Shown in pieces: positions 19,757-28,067 of a stretch of DNA of 64,000 nt. The notes under the pieces are model-generated. The model did not search any database. It saw only the letters and a list, made by a program, of their open reading frames with translations, and was not told the DNA's origin. Numbering within the stretch: the first letter of the stretch is position 1; each line of letters begins with the position of its first letter. This DNA comes from Hyphomicrobiales bacterium. Its GTDB lineage: Bacteria; Pseudomonadota; Alphaproteobacteria; Rhizobiales; Devosiaceae. The DNA lies in NCBI GenBank assembly GCA_027487555.1, contig JAIYDI010000050.1:105112-169111 (forward strand), given 5' to 3'. The translations under genes were made by a program, and so were the position numbers.

Positions 19757-20299
19757 CTAGGACCGAGACGCGCCCTCGGCAACCTCGTCTTTGGCACGGG
19801 AGCGGGCTTCGATATCAGCGGCAAAGGCGGCCATCTTTTCGTCCGACCCAAAGGCGGAGAGCGGCACGATCAGCGTATCGGGAAGCGCGGTGATGAAGAC
19901 ATGCGCCTTGCCACGCACCACGGCGTTGATGGTTTCGTAGGCGATAGAGAGCGTGCGGCCGGGCAATTCGGCGTGCAGATGATCGCCCCGGATCTCGAGG
20001 CGCGCCGGTACCGGAGCCGGGATCGCCCGATAGGCGCGATAGCGGCGGTACTGGTCGCGGATCAGGCTGCCCGAAAACCAGAAGAGGCCGATAAGCGCCA
20101 GCCCGATGATGTAGAAACGGACATCGCCCTCGTCGCCGGTCCATTCGTGCGGCAGCAGCACCAGCGTCAGGCCGGCGCAGGCGATCCAGGCATAGAACAG
20201 CGCCTTGCCCCAACCCTTGTAGTCGCGCTGAAGGTTCGCGAAGGCCAGCGCATCATCGGCAGTGAGGGTGTAGGTGAGGGTGCGGAGGGGTTTGGTCAT
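19757..20299 (-). CDS. YcxB-like membrane protein, copy 2
   Basis: 180 residues, paralogous to 17273-17845. LTYTLTADDALAF at the N-terminus matches the other copy (FTLSADDALVW). Two membrane helices (about 32-50 and 63-82) are followed by an Arg-rich turn and a soluble beta-rich domain (95-165) with HVFITALPDTLIVPLSAFG, the counterpart of the YcxB block. It overlaps the preceding 278-residue unknown gene by four bases (ATGA) and ends ten bases before the ABC exporter, so the three are one transcription unit. Function unknown. Confidence 0.7.
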   Translation of the reverse strand: MTKPLRTLTYTLTADDALAFANLQRDYKGWGKALFYAWIACAGLTLVLLPHEWTGDEGDVRFYIIGLALIGLFWFSGSLIRDQYRRYRAYRAIPAPVPARLEIRGDHLHAELPGRTLSIAYETINAVVRGKAHVFITALPDTLIVPLSAFGSDEKMAAFAADIEARSRAKDEVAEGASRS

Positions 20300-21132
20300 T
20301 TTTGGAGTTTTGGCGCGTCTTTCGGAAAATAGCTTACCCAGTGCTGCGTGCCATCGTCCAAGGTGACGGTTCCGAAAAAACCGCCGGAGCCAGCTGCTTC
20401 CGGATACAAGCTTCGCATCTTTTCAACTACCTGCCGACCCAGTTCAACCCGCGCGGCTCGCTCGAAGCTGCCGCGCCAGCCGGCCTCGACTAGCACCGCT
20501 TCAAGCCTTGCGGCAGCGGCTTCGGGGTCCACAATCGGGTCCATGTCGCACATCTCGATATCGAGATAAAACTCTCCGATGCCTCGCAGATCGGCAATGA
20601 AATGAGCCATCTCGGCATTGCCTTCGAACCTGACCTTGTGGCCATCCCGGACCCGGACGAAGTCGCAGTTTATGAAGAATCTATACAACATCAAAGCCGC
20701 GTCGAAATCGCGGACAAGTGCGCGCAAGGCCTGGTTGGCGTAAAGTTCTCGCTTCAACTCACCGGCGGGGCCGTCAAGATCTGGCTCCGGAAGTGGACCG
20801 GGGCGGAAGACGACGTCGTGATCCGAGATATCCAGCGTGCCCCACCGCCACGAGACGGGGATGGTCGCCGGAGCAACCCCAGCCATCTCCTCGAATGGGA
20901 CATGGGGGCGTCGCCATCGACCCATCGTGTTCTGGGCCCAACCCCGTGTGCCATCCGGTAGCTCAATGTTTTCGGCGCGAAGGGGGCTGTCTCCTGAGTA
21001 CTCGATCAGTGCAGCACCATGCTGGCGCTTGTAAGCGGCGCGAATGCGGTCTCCCTTCAAGGAAAACCTTACCGGCTCAGGGTCGGACGGACCGATGATC
21101 GGCAGTCCGTCATCTTTTCCCACCGTCGTCAT
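20296..21132 (-). CDS. Hypothetical protein, no recognised family
   Basis: 278 residues from ATG 21132. I do not recognise it. It is soluble, with no signal peptide or membrane helix, rich in Arg, Asp and Trp; notable segments are GTRGWAQNTMGRWRRPHVPF (about 62-81), MLYRFFINCDFVRVRDGH (about 153-170) and a C-terminal beta hairpin ending HWVSYFPKDAPK. By eye its DNA is less GC-rich than its neighbours and uses more A/T-ending codons, which hints at acquisition. It is 13 bases downstream of the secreted-protein gene and overlaps the YcxB-like gene, so it belongs to the same operon. Confidence 0.6.
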   Translation of the reverse strand: MTTVGKDDGLPIIGPSDPEPVRFSLKGDRIRAAYKRQHGAALIEYSGDSPLRAENIELPDGTRGWAQNTMGRWRRPHVPFEEMAGVAPATIPVSWRWGTLDISDHDVVFRPGPLPEPDLDGPAGELKRELYANQALRALVRDFDAALMLYRFFINCDFVRVRDGHKVRFEGNAEMAHFIADLRGIGEFYLDIEMCDMDPIVDPEAAAARLEAVLVEAGWRGSFERAARVELGRQVVEKMRSLYPEAAGSGGFFGTVTLDDGTQHWVSYFPKDAPKLQK

Positions 21133-21145
21133 GGCACAAACCCTG

Positions 21146-21793
21146 TCACTGCACTTCCGCCGTCGCATCGGTGTGGAAGCCGGCGATGGCGGCACCGAGT
21201 TCGGCGCCCGCGACCGGCCATGATGTCGTATCATCAGGCGAAAACGCCTTGCCGCGCCATTCCTGATAGAGCTTCACCGCGCCTTTGGGTGTTTCTATGA
21301 CGCTGCCGATGAAGACTTCGCCATCGCCTGCAAAGATACCGACGCCGGTCTCGGCGCCATAGGCGCCGCAGGCGACGAGAAACACGGGGGGCAGGTCGCC
21401 ATCGCCCTTGGCGGCGACACCCATGTTGAGGGAGGCTTTCTCGCAGCCCTTCTCGAAGGCGGACACTATGCTTTCCTCGTGCGCAGCGGCGGGATAGCCG
21501 GGCTTGGCGACGACGAGGGCCGCGACCATGCGCGTCCAGTTGTCGATGGTTTCGCCCGCCGGGATGAATTCGAGGGTTTCGATATCGGCGGCATAGGGCG
21601 TGCGTACGAGTTGCAGCGTTGCTGCGTCGGGCGCGCCATCGGTGCGGCCCCATGCGGGGACGGGCAGCGAGACATCGAATCCGAGCGAAGTGACCTTGAT
21701 CAGGTCGTCGGAGATGGTGAACTCATCGGCGGCTGATGCCTCGCCGAGGCAGAGGGCGAGGAGAGCGGCGGACATTGCGAGGGCACGGCGCAT
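21146..21793 (-). CDS. Hypothetical exported protein
   Basis: 215 residues if started at ATG 21793, which gives a clean signal peptide MRRALAMSAALLALCLG with cleavage after EASA; an ATG ten codons earlier would spoil it. The mature protein has cysteines in EKGCEKASL and VACGAYG that may pair, and is otherwise a mixed alpha/beta protein of no recognised family. It is the first gene after the infB terminator and likely starts the five-gene unit that runs to rbfA. A periplasmic partner of the ABC exporter or the YcxB-like proteins is possible but unproven. Confidence 0.65.
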   Translation of the reverse strand: MRRALAMSAALLALCLGEASAADEFTISDDLIKVTSLGFDVSLPVPAWGRTDGAPDAATLQLVRTPYAADIETLEFIPAGETIDNWTRMVAALVVAKPGYPAAAHEESIVSAFEKGCEKASLNMGVAAKGDGDLPPVFLVACGAYGAETGVGIFAGDGEVFIGSVIETPKGAVKLYQEWRGKAFSPDDTTSWPVAGAELGAAIAGFHTDATAEVQ

Positions 21794-21821
21794 GGTTTGT
21801 TCCTGTCGTATCGGGGCAAAC

Positions 21822-21853
21822 AAAAAGGGCGCCGGCCACCGCCGACGCCCCTT
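21822..21853 (-). terminator. Intrinsic terminator after infB
   Basis: On the minus strand GGGGCGTCGG and CCGGCGCCC form a GC-rich stem around a short loop, followed by TTTTTGTTTG. It lies 22 bases after the infB stop and should separate infB from the inserted five-gene unit, implying that the unit and rbfA-truB have another promoter or rely on read-through. Confidence 0.85.
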
Positions 21854-21874
21854 GATAGCAACAAATGCGTGGCT

Positions 21875-24745
21875 TTACAGCGTGCGGGTGACCTGCTCGA
21901 CGCGGAAGCATTCGATGACGTCGCCAGCGCGGATATCTTCGTAGTTTTCGAAGGCCATGCCGCATTCCTGACCGACCGGCACTTCCTTGACTTCGTCCTT
22001 GAAGCGCTTGAGCGTCTTGAGCTTGCCTTCGTGGATAACGACGTTGTCGCGCAGGAGGCGGACGCCGGCGCCACGTTCCACGATGCCTTCGGTGACCTGA
22101 CAGCCGGCGACCTTGCCGACCTTGGTGATCTGGAAGACTTCCTTGATGGAGGCGTAGCCGATGAAGGTTTCGCGGCGTTCCGGCTTCAGGAGGCCCGACA
22201 TCGCGCCCTTCACGTCATCCACGAGGTCGTAGATGATGTTGTAGTAGCGGATTTCGATGCCATCGCGCTGCGCCAGCTCGGTCGCCTGCTTGTTGGCTCG
22301 GACGTTGAAGCCGATGAGCACGGCACCCGAGGCGGCTGCAAGCTGCACGTCGGATTCGGTGATGCCGCCGACGCCCGAGAACAGGATCTGCGCCGAGACT
22401 TCCTCGGTGGAGAGCTTGTTGATCGAGGCATTGATGGCTTCGACGGAACCCTGCACGTCGCCCTTGATGACCAGCGGGAACTTGGCGATGCCGGCCACTT
22501 TCAGCTGGTTCATCAGCTGTTCGAGGCTGGTGGCACCACCGCCCGCGGTCTTTTCGCGGATGGCGCGCTGGCGATATTCGGTCACCTCGCGGGCACGGCC
22601 TTCGTTCTCGACGACCGAGCAGCGATCGCCTGCCGACGGCACGCCGGTGAAACCGAGCACCTCGACCGGGATGGACGGGCCGGCTTCCTTCACCTGCTCG
22701 CCCTTGTCGTTGATCAGCGCGCGGACGCGGGCAAACTCGGTGCCAGCGACGAGAATGTCGCCGACCTTGAGGGTACCACGCTGCACGAGCACGGTGGCCA
22801 CGGCGCCGCGGCCCTTGTCGAGCTTGGCTTCGATGACGAGGCCTTCGGCACGACCATCACGCGGCACCTTGAGCTCAAGCACTTCGGCCTGGAGCAGGAT
22901 GGTGTCGATGAGCTTGTCGAGGCCGGTCTTCTTGAGTGCTGACACTTCGACCTCGAGCGTGTCGCCGCCCATGGTTTCGACGAAGACTTCGTGCTGCATC
23001 AGCTCGGTACGGACGCGGGTCGGGTTGGCCGACGGCTTGTCCATCTTGTTGATGGCGACGATGATCGGCACGCCGGCTGCCTTGGCGTGCCTGATGGATT
23101 CGACCGTCTGCGGCATGACGCCGTCATCTGCCGCCACGACGAGCACGGCAATATCCGTCGCCTGCGCACCGCGGGCACGCATGGCGGTGAACGCCTCGTG
23201 GCCCGGCGTATCGAGGAAGGTCACCTTGTGACCATTGGTCTCGACCTGGTAGGCGCCGATATGCTGGGTGATACCGCCCGCTTCACCGGAGACGACATTG
23301 GCCTCGCGGATCGCATCGAGCAGCGAGGTCTTGCCGTGGTCGACGTGGCCCATGATGGTGACGACGGGGGCGCGATCGGTGAGATCCTCCGCCTTGTCGT
23401 CGGCCGGGATATCGAACAGGCCCTCTTCCACGTCGGCATCGGACACGCGCTTGACCGTGTGACCGAGTTCGGTGGCGATGAGTTCGGCGGTGTCGGCGTC
23501 GATGACGTCGTTGATCTTCATCATCTGGCCCTGGGCCATCAGAATCTTGATCACATCGACGGCGCGTTCGGCCATGCGGTTGGCGAGTTCCTGGACGGTG
23601 ATCGCCTCGGGAATGATGACTTCGCGGCTGAGCTTGGGCGCCGCCTGCTGGTTGCGCCCCATCTTCTTGTCGCGACGACGGCGCATGGCCGCGAGCGACG
23701 GACCGCGATCGCGATCGGATTCTGTGGTGGCGCTCGATACGGTGAGTCGGCTGCGGCCGAAGGCATCGGTATCACCGACGCGACGAACGGCGGGACGCTC
23801 GGGCACGGCACGGGCCGGACCACGACGGGCCGCATCGGCATCGAGCGCGGCTGCGCCGGTGCCGGCGGGACGTGCCGTGGTGATTGTGCGAGTCTTGCGG
23901 CCATCGGCCTCGGACGGCGGGGTCGGTGGCAGTTCCGCCACGACCGGCGCATTGGGACGCGCGCCGGTGGACTGCGGGGCACGCTTGGCCGGCGAAACGC
24001 GCGGCTCGCGCGACGGCGCGGAGACTTGCGCGACTTCGGCGAGCGCCTTCTCGGCGTCAATGGCCTTCTGGCGCGCCTCCTCAGCCCGCTGCGCTTCCTC
24101 GCGGAGCGCACGGCGACGGGCATCTTCCTCGGCCCGACGGGCTTCCTCGGCGCGGGAGCGAGCATCCTCCTCGGCCTGACGGCTGGCCGCCTCGCGCAGA
24201 GCACGGGCACGCGCGTCGGATTCAGTGGCGCTCAGGCCCTGCGACGGACGGAAGCCGGGCTGTACACCACCACCATTGCGGAGCGGCGGACGACCGGACG
24301 AGTTGAAATTGCGGTTGCCCGAGGGTGAACCGCCCGGTGCCCCCGAGGGACGCGACGAGGACGGCGCGCCAGCCGGACGGGACGACGACGGGGCACTCGT
24401 GCTCGCCGGACGCGACGGGGGCGCGGATGGCGGGCCTGCGGGACGCGGCGGCGGTGGCGGAGCGGCACTTGTGCTCGCCGGACGCGCGGCCTGCACCGGC
24501 GCGGGACTTGGGCTTGGGCTCGGGCTCGCCGGGGCTGCCGAGGGTGCGGCGCTCGGCGCGCGCGGTGTATGCGGCACCACCGGCGGACCCGGCGGTACGA
24601 AGCGGGTGCGCTTCTCCACGACTACCGTGCTGCGCGACGAACGTGCCACATTTGGGCGGCTCCCCACGGTGGGAGCCCCCTTCAGCGACAGCGTCTTCTT
24701 GCCGCCGGCACCAGAGTCGTCACGCTTGTCGTCGTTATCAGCCAT
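21875..24745 (-). CDS. infB: Translation initiation factor IF-2
   Basis: GTPase that brings initiator fMet-tRNA to the 30S subunit. The 956 residues are long because of an N-terminal half rich in Pro, Ala, Ser and Arg with an R/E/A-rich coiled-coil stretch (about 190-260); this extension is usual in alphaproteobacteria. The IF2_N domain follows (about 385-440). The G domain has G1 GHVDHGKTS (near 465), G3 DTPGHEAF, G4 NKMDK and G5 SALKKTG. Domains II to IV fill the C-terminus. The low-complexity N-terminus also creates long, spurious open frames on the other strand. Between ylxR and the inserted cassette. Confidence 0.97.
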   Translation of the reverse strand: MADNDDKRDDSGAGGKKTLSLKGAPTVGSRPNVARSSRSTVVVEKRTRFVPPGPPVVPHTPRAPSAAPSAAPASPSPSPSPAPVQAARPASTSAAPPPPPRPAGPPSAPPSRPASTSAPSSSRPAGAPSSSRPSGAPGGSPSGNRNFNSSGRPPLRNGGGVQPGFRPSQGLSATESDARARALREAASRQAEEDARSRAEEARRAEEDARRRALREEAQRAEEARQKAIDAEKALAEVAQVSAPSREPRVSPAKRAPQSTGARPNAPVVAELPPTPPSEADGRKTRTITTARPAGTGAAALDADAARRGPARAVPERPAVRRVGDTDAFGRSRLTVSSATTESDRDRGPSLAAMRRRRDKKMGRNQQAAPKLSREVIIPEAITVQELANRMAERAVDVIKILMAQGQMMKINDVIDADTAELIATELGHTVKRVSDADVEEGLFDIPADDKAEDLTDRAPVVTIMGHVDHGKTSLLDAIREANVVSGEAGGITQHIGAYQVETNGHKVTFLDTPGHEAFTAMRARGAQATDIAVLVVAADDGVMPQTVESIRHAKAAGVPIIVAINKMDKPSANPTRVRTELMQHEVFVETMGGDTLEVEVSALKKTGLDKLIDTILLQAEVLELKVPRDGRAEGLVIEAKLDKGRGAVATVLVQRGTLKVGDILVAGTEFARVRALINDKGEQVKEAGPSIPVEVLGFTGVPSAGDRCSVVENEGRAREVTEYRQRAIREKTAGGGATSLEQLMNQLKVAGIAKFPLVIKGDVQGSVEAINASINKLSTEEVSAQILFSGVGGITESDVQLAAASGAVLIGFNVRANKQATELAQRDGIEIRYYNIIYDLVDDVKGAMSGLLKPERRETFIGYASIKEVFQITKVGKVAGCQVTEGIVERGAGVRLLRDNVVIHEGKLKTLKRFKDEVKEVPVGQECGMAFENYEDIRAGDVIECFRVEQVTRTL

Positions 24746-24855
24746 GTAACTCGCGTCTTCCTTGCGAATGTTCGCATCCGGGATCGTTGCCGACCCCTTG
24801 ATTCATTGCGTCCGGTTCGGGCTTCCGGGGCGGACAGCGCTTGCCGCGCCGCTCT

Positions 24856-25506
24856 TTAACCCATCTTGCCGGCAATGTAACGAGCCAGTCTTTCGGCTCG
24901 CAGCACCGCCGCCTGGGCTGCGCCCCCATTTGTGAGCGCAGCATGTATCACATTTTCGATGCCGAGTGCCAAACCCATTTGGACGGAATCGAGTAATTCA
25001 AAATGCGGTATACGAGGACGGTTCAACCCTGCCTCTTCTGCCGCCATGGTGTAGCCCTTCAAGGACTGCGCCAGCTTGTTTCGCCCATCGGCCGCCGCAT
25101 CGGTGGCGGTGATGAGCGCCAGAATTCCGCCGGCCTCGATGGCCGACTTCACCTTGCCGGCCCCGGTCAGGATCTGGCCGGCCTTGCGCGCCATGGCCAG
25201 CGACTGAAGCAGCCTCTGACCAAGACGCTCGCGGGTCAGTTCCGCCAGGTTCTCGGGCACCTTCACCTCGGCCTTGACGCTCCTGGCAAAGGCCTTCTTC
25301 CTGACGGCCTCCTCGACGAGCCCCTGGTTGAGAGTGACCCAGACGCCACGGCCCTCGGCCTTGGCATCGGTATCGGGCACGATTTCTCCATCAGGCGAGA
25401 CGACGAAGCGGATCATCTCAGCGACAGGCAGATGCGCGCGGGTGACCGCGCACAACCGTTCCGTCTCGTCCTGAGCCTCGTCCGCTGCCTCGTCCAAACC
25501 GGTCAC
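24856..25506 (-). CDS. YlxR (DUF448)-L7Ae fusion RNA-binding protein
   Basis: 216 residues with a GTG start at 25506. The N-terminal YlxR domain (about 15-90) has ERLCAVTRAHLP, matching the RxCxxxRxxxP motif, and GRGVWVTLN. The C-terminal part (about 105-205) has an L7Ae/S12e-like fold (LAMARKAGQILTGAGKV, ending with the GGAAQA region). Such fusions are usual between nusA and infB in alphaproteobacteria. Probably binds nucleic acid in translation or transcription; the exact role is not settled. Starts 9 bases after the nusA stop. Confidence 0.88.
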   Translation of the reverse strand: MTGLDEAADEAQDETERLCAVTRAHLPVAEMIRFVVSPDGEIVPDTDAKAEGRGVWVTLNQGLVEEAVRKKAFARSVKAEVKVPENLAELTRERLGQRLLQSLAMARKAGQILTGAGKVKSAIEAGGILALITATDAAADGRNKLAQSLKGYTMAAEEAGLNRPRIPHFELLDSVQMGLALGIENVIHAALTNGGAAQAAVLRAERLARYIAGKMG

Positions 25507-25515
25507 GGACGCCGC

Positions 25516-27111
25516 TTACGCGGGCGCCCCCTCCTCGGCTTCGACGTCGACTGCGCCAAAATCGGCCTCGGTGATCCAGCCAGCCTTGAGACGGGCCTGC
25601 AGGATCATTTCCTCGGCTTCCTCGCGGGAGACCGGAAAATCCTTGAATGTGCCTTCGAAACGCTTGGTCTCGCCATCCTTGCGTTCGGTCCAGCCGATCA
25701 GGTCATCGGACGCACAGCCGGCGAAATCATCGACGGTTTTGATGCCTTCCTTGCCAAGCGCCACGAGCATTGCGGCATTGAGGCCGGGTACCTCGTAAAG
25801 CTCGTCCTCGACGCCGAGCGCGATGCGCTCCTCGTCATTGGCGCGCTCGATGGCCGCAAGAAACTCGGCGGCGCGATTCTGGATTTCCGACGCGGTCTCT
25901 TCGTCGAAGCCCTGGATCGACGCAATCTCGTTCAAATCGATATAGGCGAGTTCCTCGACCGAGGAGAAGCCTTCGGACGCCAAGAGCTGCGCGACCATCT
26001 CGTCGACGTCGAGCGCTTCCATGAAGAGCGCCGAGCGCTCGGTGAATTCCTTCTGGCGGCGATCCGACTCTTCCTGCTCGGTGAGGATATCGATATCCCA
26101 GCCGATCAGCTGGCTTGCGAGGCGGACATTCTGGCCGCGACGGCCGATGGCGAGCGAGAGCTGCTCGTCGGGCACCACGACTTCGATGCGCTCGGCCTGC
26201 TCGTCGAGCACGACCTTGGCCACATCGGCCGGCTGCAGCGCGGAAACGACGAGATCGGCGATCGACTCCGTCCACGGAATGATGTCGATCTTTTCGCCCT
26301 GCAGTTCGGCGACGACCGCCTGAACGCGGCTGCCACGCATGCCGACGCACGCGCCCACCGGATCGATGGAGCTGTCATTCGACGTCACCGCGATCTTGGC
26401 GCGGCTGCCCGGATCGCGGGCAATCGAGCGGATGGTGATGATGCCATCGTAGATTTCCGGCACTTCCTGCATGAACAGCTTGGCCATGAACTGCGGATGG
26501 GTGCGGGAGAGGAAGATCTGCGGGCCGCGCTGTTCGCGCCGCACGTCGTAGATATAGGCGCGGACGCGGTCGCCATAGCGATAGACTTCGCGCGGGATGA
26601 GTTCGTCGCGGCGGATGATGGCTTCGCCACGCCCCAGATCGACGATGACATTGCCGTATTCGACGCGCTTGACCGTACCGTTGACGATCTCGCCGACGCG
26701 GTTGATGTATTCTTCGTGCATGCGGTCACGCTCGGCGTCGCGCACCTTCTGGACGATCACCTGCTTGGCGGACTGCGCATTGATGCGTCCGAATTCCATC
26801 GGCGGCAGCGGCTCGGTGAGGAAGTCACCGATCTTGGCGGCGTCGTTCTTCAGCTTGGCGGCCTTGAGCGAGACCTGCCGGGCGGTTTCCTCAACCTCCT
26901 CGACGACCTCGAGCAGGCGCCACATGCGCGTCTCGCCAGTGCGCGGGTTGATCTCGACCTTGATCTCGGTCTCGGCGCCATAGCGGCCCTTGGCGGCCTT
27001 TTCCATGGCGTCCTGCATGGCCTCGATGACGATCATGCGGTCGATGGATTTCTCGCGTGCAACGGCATCGGCGATCTGGAGCAGTTCCAGACGGTTCGCG
27101 CTCACGGCCAT
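25516..27111 (-). CDS. nusA: Transcription termination/antitermination protein NusA
   Basis: RNA polymerase-associated factor for pausing, termination and antitermination. From ATG 27111 ([20 protein letters not shown]) it has 531 residues. N-terminal RNAP-binding domain (1-130), S1 domain (about 135-200, [20 protein letters not shown]), two KH domains (about 230-345, with [19 protein letters not shown] and [19 protein letters not shown]), and a C-terminal helix-hairpin-helix region (about 370-500). It starts one base after the rimP stop codon, so the two are coupled. Confidence 0.97.
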   Translation of the reverse strand: MAVSANRLELLQIADAVAREKSIDRMIVIEAMQDAMEKAAKGRYGAETEIKVEINPRTGETRMWRLLEVVEEVEETARQVSLKAAKLKNDAAKIGDFLTEPLPPMEFGRINAQSAKQVIVQKVRDAERDRMHEEYINRVGEIVNGTVKRVEYGNVIVDLGRGEAIIRRDELIPREVYRYGDRVRAYIYDVRREQRGPQIFLSRTHPQFMAKLFMQEVPEIYDGIITIRSIARDPGSRAKIAVTSNDSSIDPVGACVGMRGSRVQAVVAELQGEKIDIIPWTESIADLVVSALQPADVAKVVLDEQAERIEVVVPDEQLSLAIGRRGQNVRLASQLIGWDIDILTEQEESDRRQKEFTERSALFMEALDVDEMVAQLLASEGFSSVEELAYIDLNEIASIQGFDEETASEIQNRAAEFLAAIERANDEERIALGVEDELYEVPGLNAAMLVALGKEGIKTVDDFAGCASDDLIGWTERKDGETKRFEGTFKDFPVSREEAEEMILQARLKAGWITEADFGAVDVEAEEGAPA

Positions 27112-27112
27112 T

Positions 27113-27757
27113 TCAGTGGGTCTCCTCAACAGGGTCGCGGTCGGCAGTGTCGTCGGCGCCGTCAACGGACAGCAGTTCGACGGTTTCGATTTCCTCATCG
27201 TCGTCGATGGGGAATTCTTCCTGGTCGGCGCGCGCCATGTTCATCAGCGCGTCGGTCATGACCAGCTTGGCTTCGGCAATCAGCCTGAGCGGCAGGCGGT
27301 GATCCGGGTCTGTGCCCTTGGGCACATCGGGCAGGGTGATGGTGACGGCCTCGTCGTCGACGGCCTTGATCAGGCCGCGGAAGCGCTTCCGGCCATCGAG
27401 CATGTCGGAGAGCTCGACCTTCAGTTCGTGGCCGATATAGGTCGCGTAATCCCGCGCCCTGACCAGCGGCCGGTCGATGCCGGGCGAGGACACCTCGAGG
27501 TGATACTCGCGGTCGATCGGATCCTCGACGTCGAGGATTGGCGAGATTTCCTTCGAGAGCGCCTCGCAATCGGTAATGGTGAAGCGGCCGGTCTCGTCCT
27601 CGGCCATGATCTGCAGGGTGCAGCCGTTCTCCTGGGTGATCTTCACCCGGACGATGGCATAGCCGAGATCATTCGCCGCCGGCTCGATCATGCGCGCGAT
27701 GCGCGCCTCGAGGGCGGATTCCTTCACATAGCGCTTTTCAGTCAGGTCGAATGCCAT
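27113..27757 (-). CDS. rimP: Ribosome maturation factor RimP
   Basis: Assembly factor of the 30S subunit that acts before S12/S5 incorporation. The 214-residue form from ATG 27757 (MAFDLTEKRYVKESALEARI) has the two-domain RimP layout: N-terminal alpha/beta domain ending with VSSPGIDRPL (near 93-102) and a C-terminal Sm-like domain (about 110-170). The acidic C-terminal tail (DDDEEIETVE...) is longer than in E. coli but usual in rhizobia. The longer open frame upstream crosses a strong terminator and is not real. First gene of the rimP-nusA-ylxR-infB operon. Confidence 0.95.
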   Translation of the reverse strand: MAFDLTEKRYVKESALEARIARMIEPAANDLGYAIVRVKITQENGCTLQIMAEDETGRFTITDCEALSKEISPILDVEDPIDREYHLEVSSPGIDRPLVRARDYATYIGHELKVELSDMLDGRKRFRGLIKAVDDEAVTITLPDVPKGTDPDHRLPLRLIAEAKLVMTDALMNMARADQEEFPIDDDEEIETVELLSVDGADDTADRDPVEETH

Positions 27758-27825
27758 TCGTCTCTTTGCCCTGAGGGCCTGCGCAACGCGTGATCGCCAG
27801 GTCGTCGCAGCCGGCCCCTGGCTGG

Positions 27826-27865
27826 AAAACAAAAAGAGCGGGGGCCCGGCAGGCACCCCACTCTC
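27826..27865 (-). terminator. Intrinsic terminator in the rimP leader (candidate attenuator)
   Basis: On the minus strand AGAGTGGGG and CCCCGCTCT (one G-U pair) form a 9-base stem, extended by GCC/GGC inside, directly followed by TTTTTGTTTT. It lies 69 bases upstream of the rimP ATG. No full gene precedes it on this strand, as the next gene upstream (the aldo-keto reductase) points away. It therefore looks like a premature terminator controlling the rimP-nusA-infB operon. Confidence 0.8.
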
Positions 27866-27870
27866 GCTTA

Positions 27871-27960
27871 TCAGCCAGAGATGTAGATGACGCTGATATA
27901 GGCGCAATCGCGCCGGGACGCAAGCGGCGGTGCGGACGCACCAGGTAACGGCGATGGCAC
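27871..27960 (-). CDS. Possible leader peptide upstream of the rimP attenuator
   Basis: A short open frame ends with CAYISVIYISG and a TGA only five bases before the terminator stem. If started at GTG 27960 it has 29 codons; no good ribosome site is visible and the start is uncertain. The last eleven codons repeat Tyr, Ile and Ser. The position is that expected of an attenuation leader peptide, but the downstream genes are not amino-acid biosynthetic, so this is a guess based on layout. Confidence 0.3.
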   Translation of the reverse strand: MPSPLPGASAPPLASRRDCAYISVIYISG

Positions 27961-27991
27961 CCCTAGACGTCCGCCACGGGAGGTTCGCGCC

Positions 27992-28020
27992 TTGAATATC
28001 GGCAGGTGCCGATATATGAG
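27992..28020 (+). promoter_or_regulatory. Candidate promoter with dyad operator for the aldo-keto reductase gene
   Basis: A perfect dyad, ATATCGGCA (27996-28004) and TGCCGATAT (28007-28015) with a 2-base spacer, lies between a possible -35 TTGAAT (27992-27997) and -10 TATGAG (28015-28020), 17 bases apart. The ATG follows 47 bases later. A dimeric repressor bound here would block the promoter. The regulator is unknown. Confidence 0.5.
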
Positions 28021-28067
28021 CGCTAATCTCCCGAAACCGCAGCCAAACGCAGCAAGGATGAAGAGCA

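Noticed and set aside
23884..24801. Pro/Arg-rich open frames opposite the infB N-terminus
   Set aside because: They mirror the low-complexity IF-2 N-terminal extension and have no independent evidence.
24745..24855. tRNA or small RNA gene in the infB-ylxR gap
   Set aside because: No cloverleaf or terminator is visible; the 110 bases look like an ordinary operon spacer.
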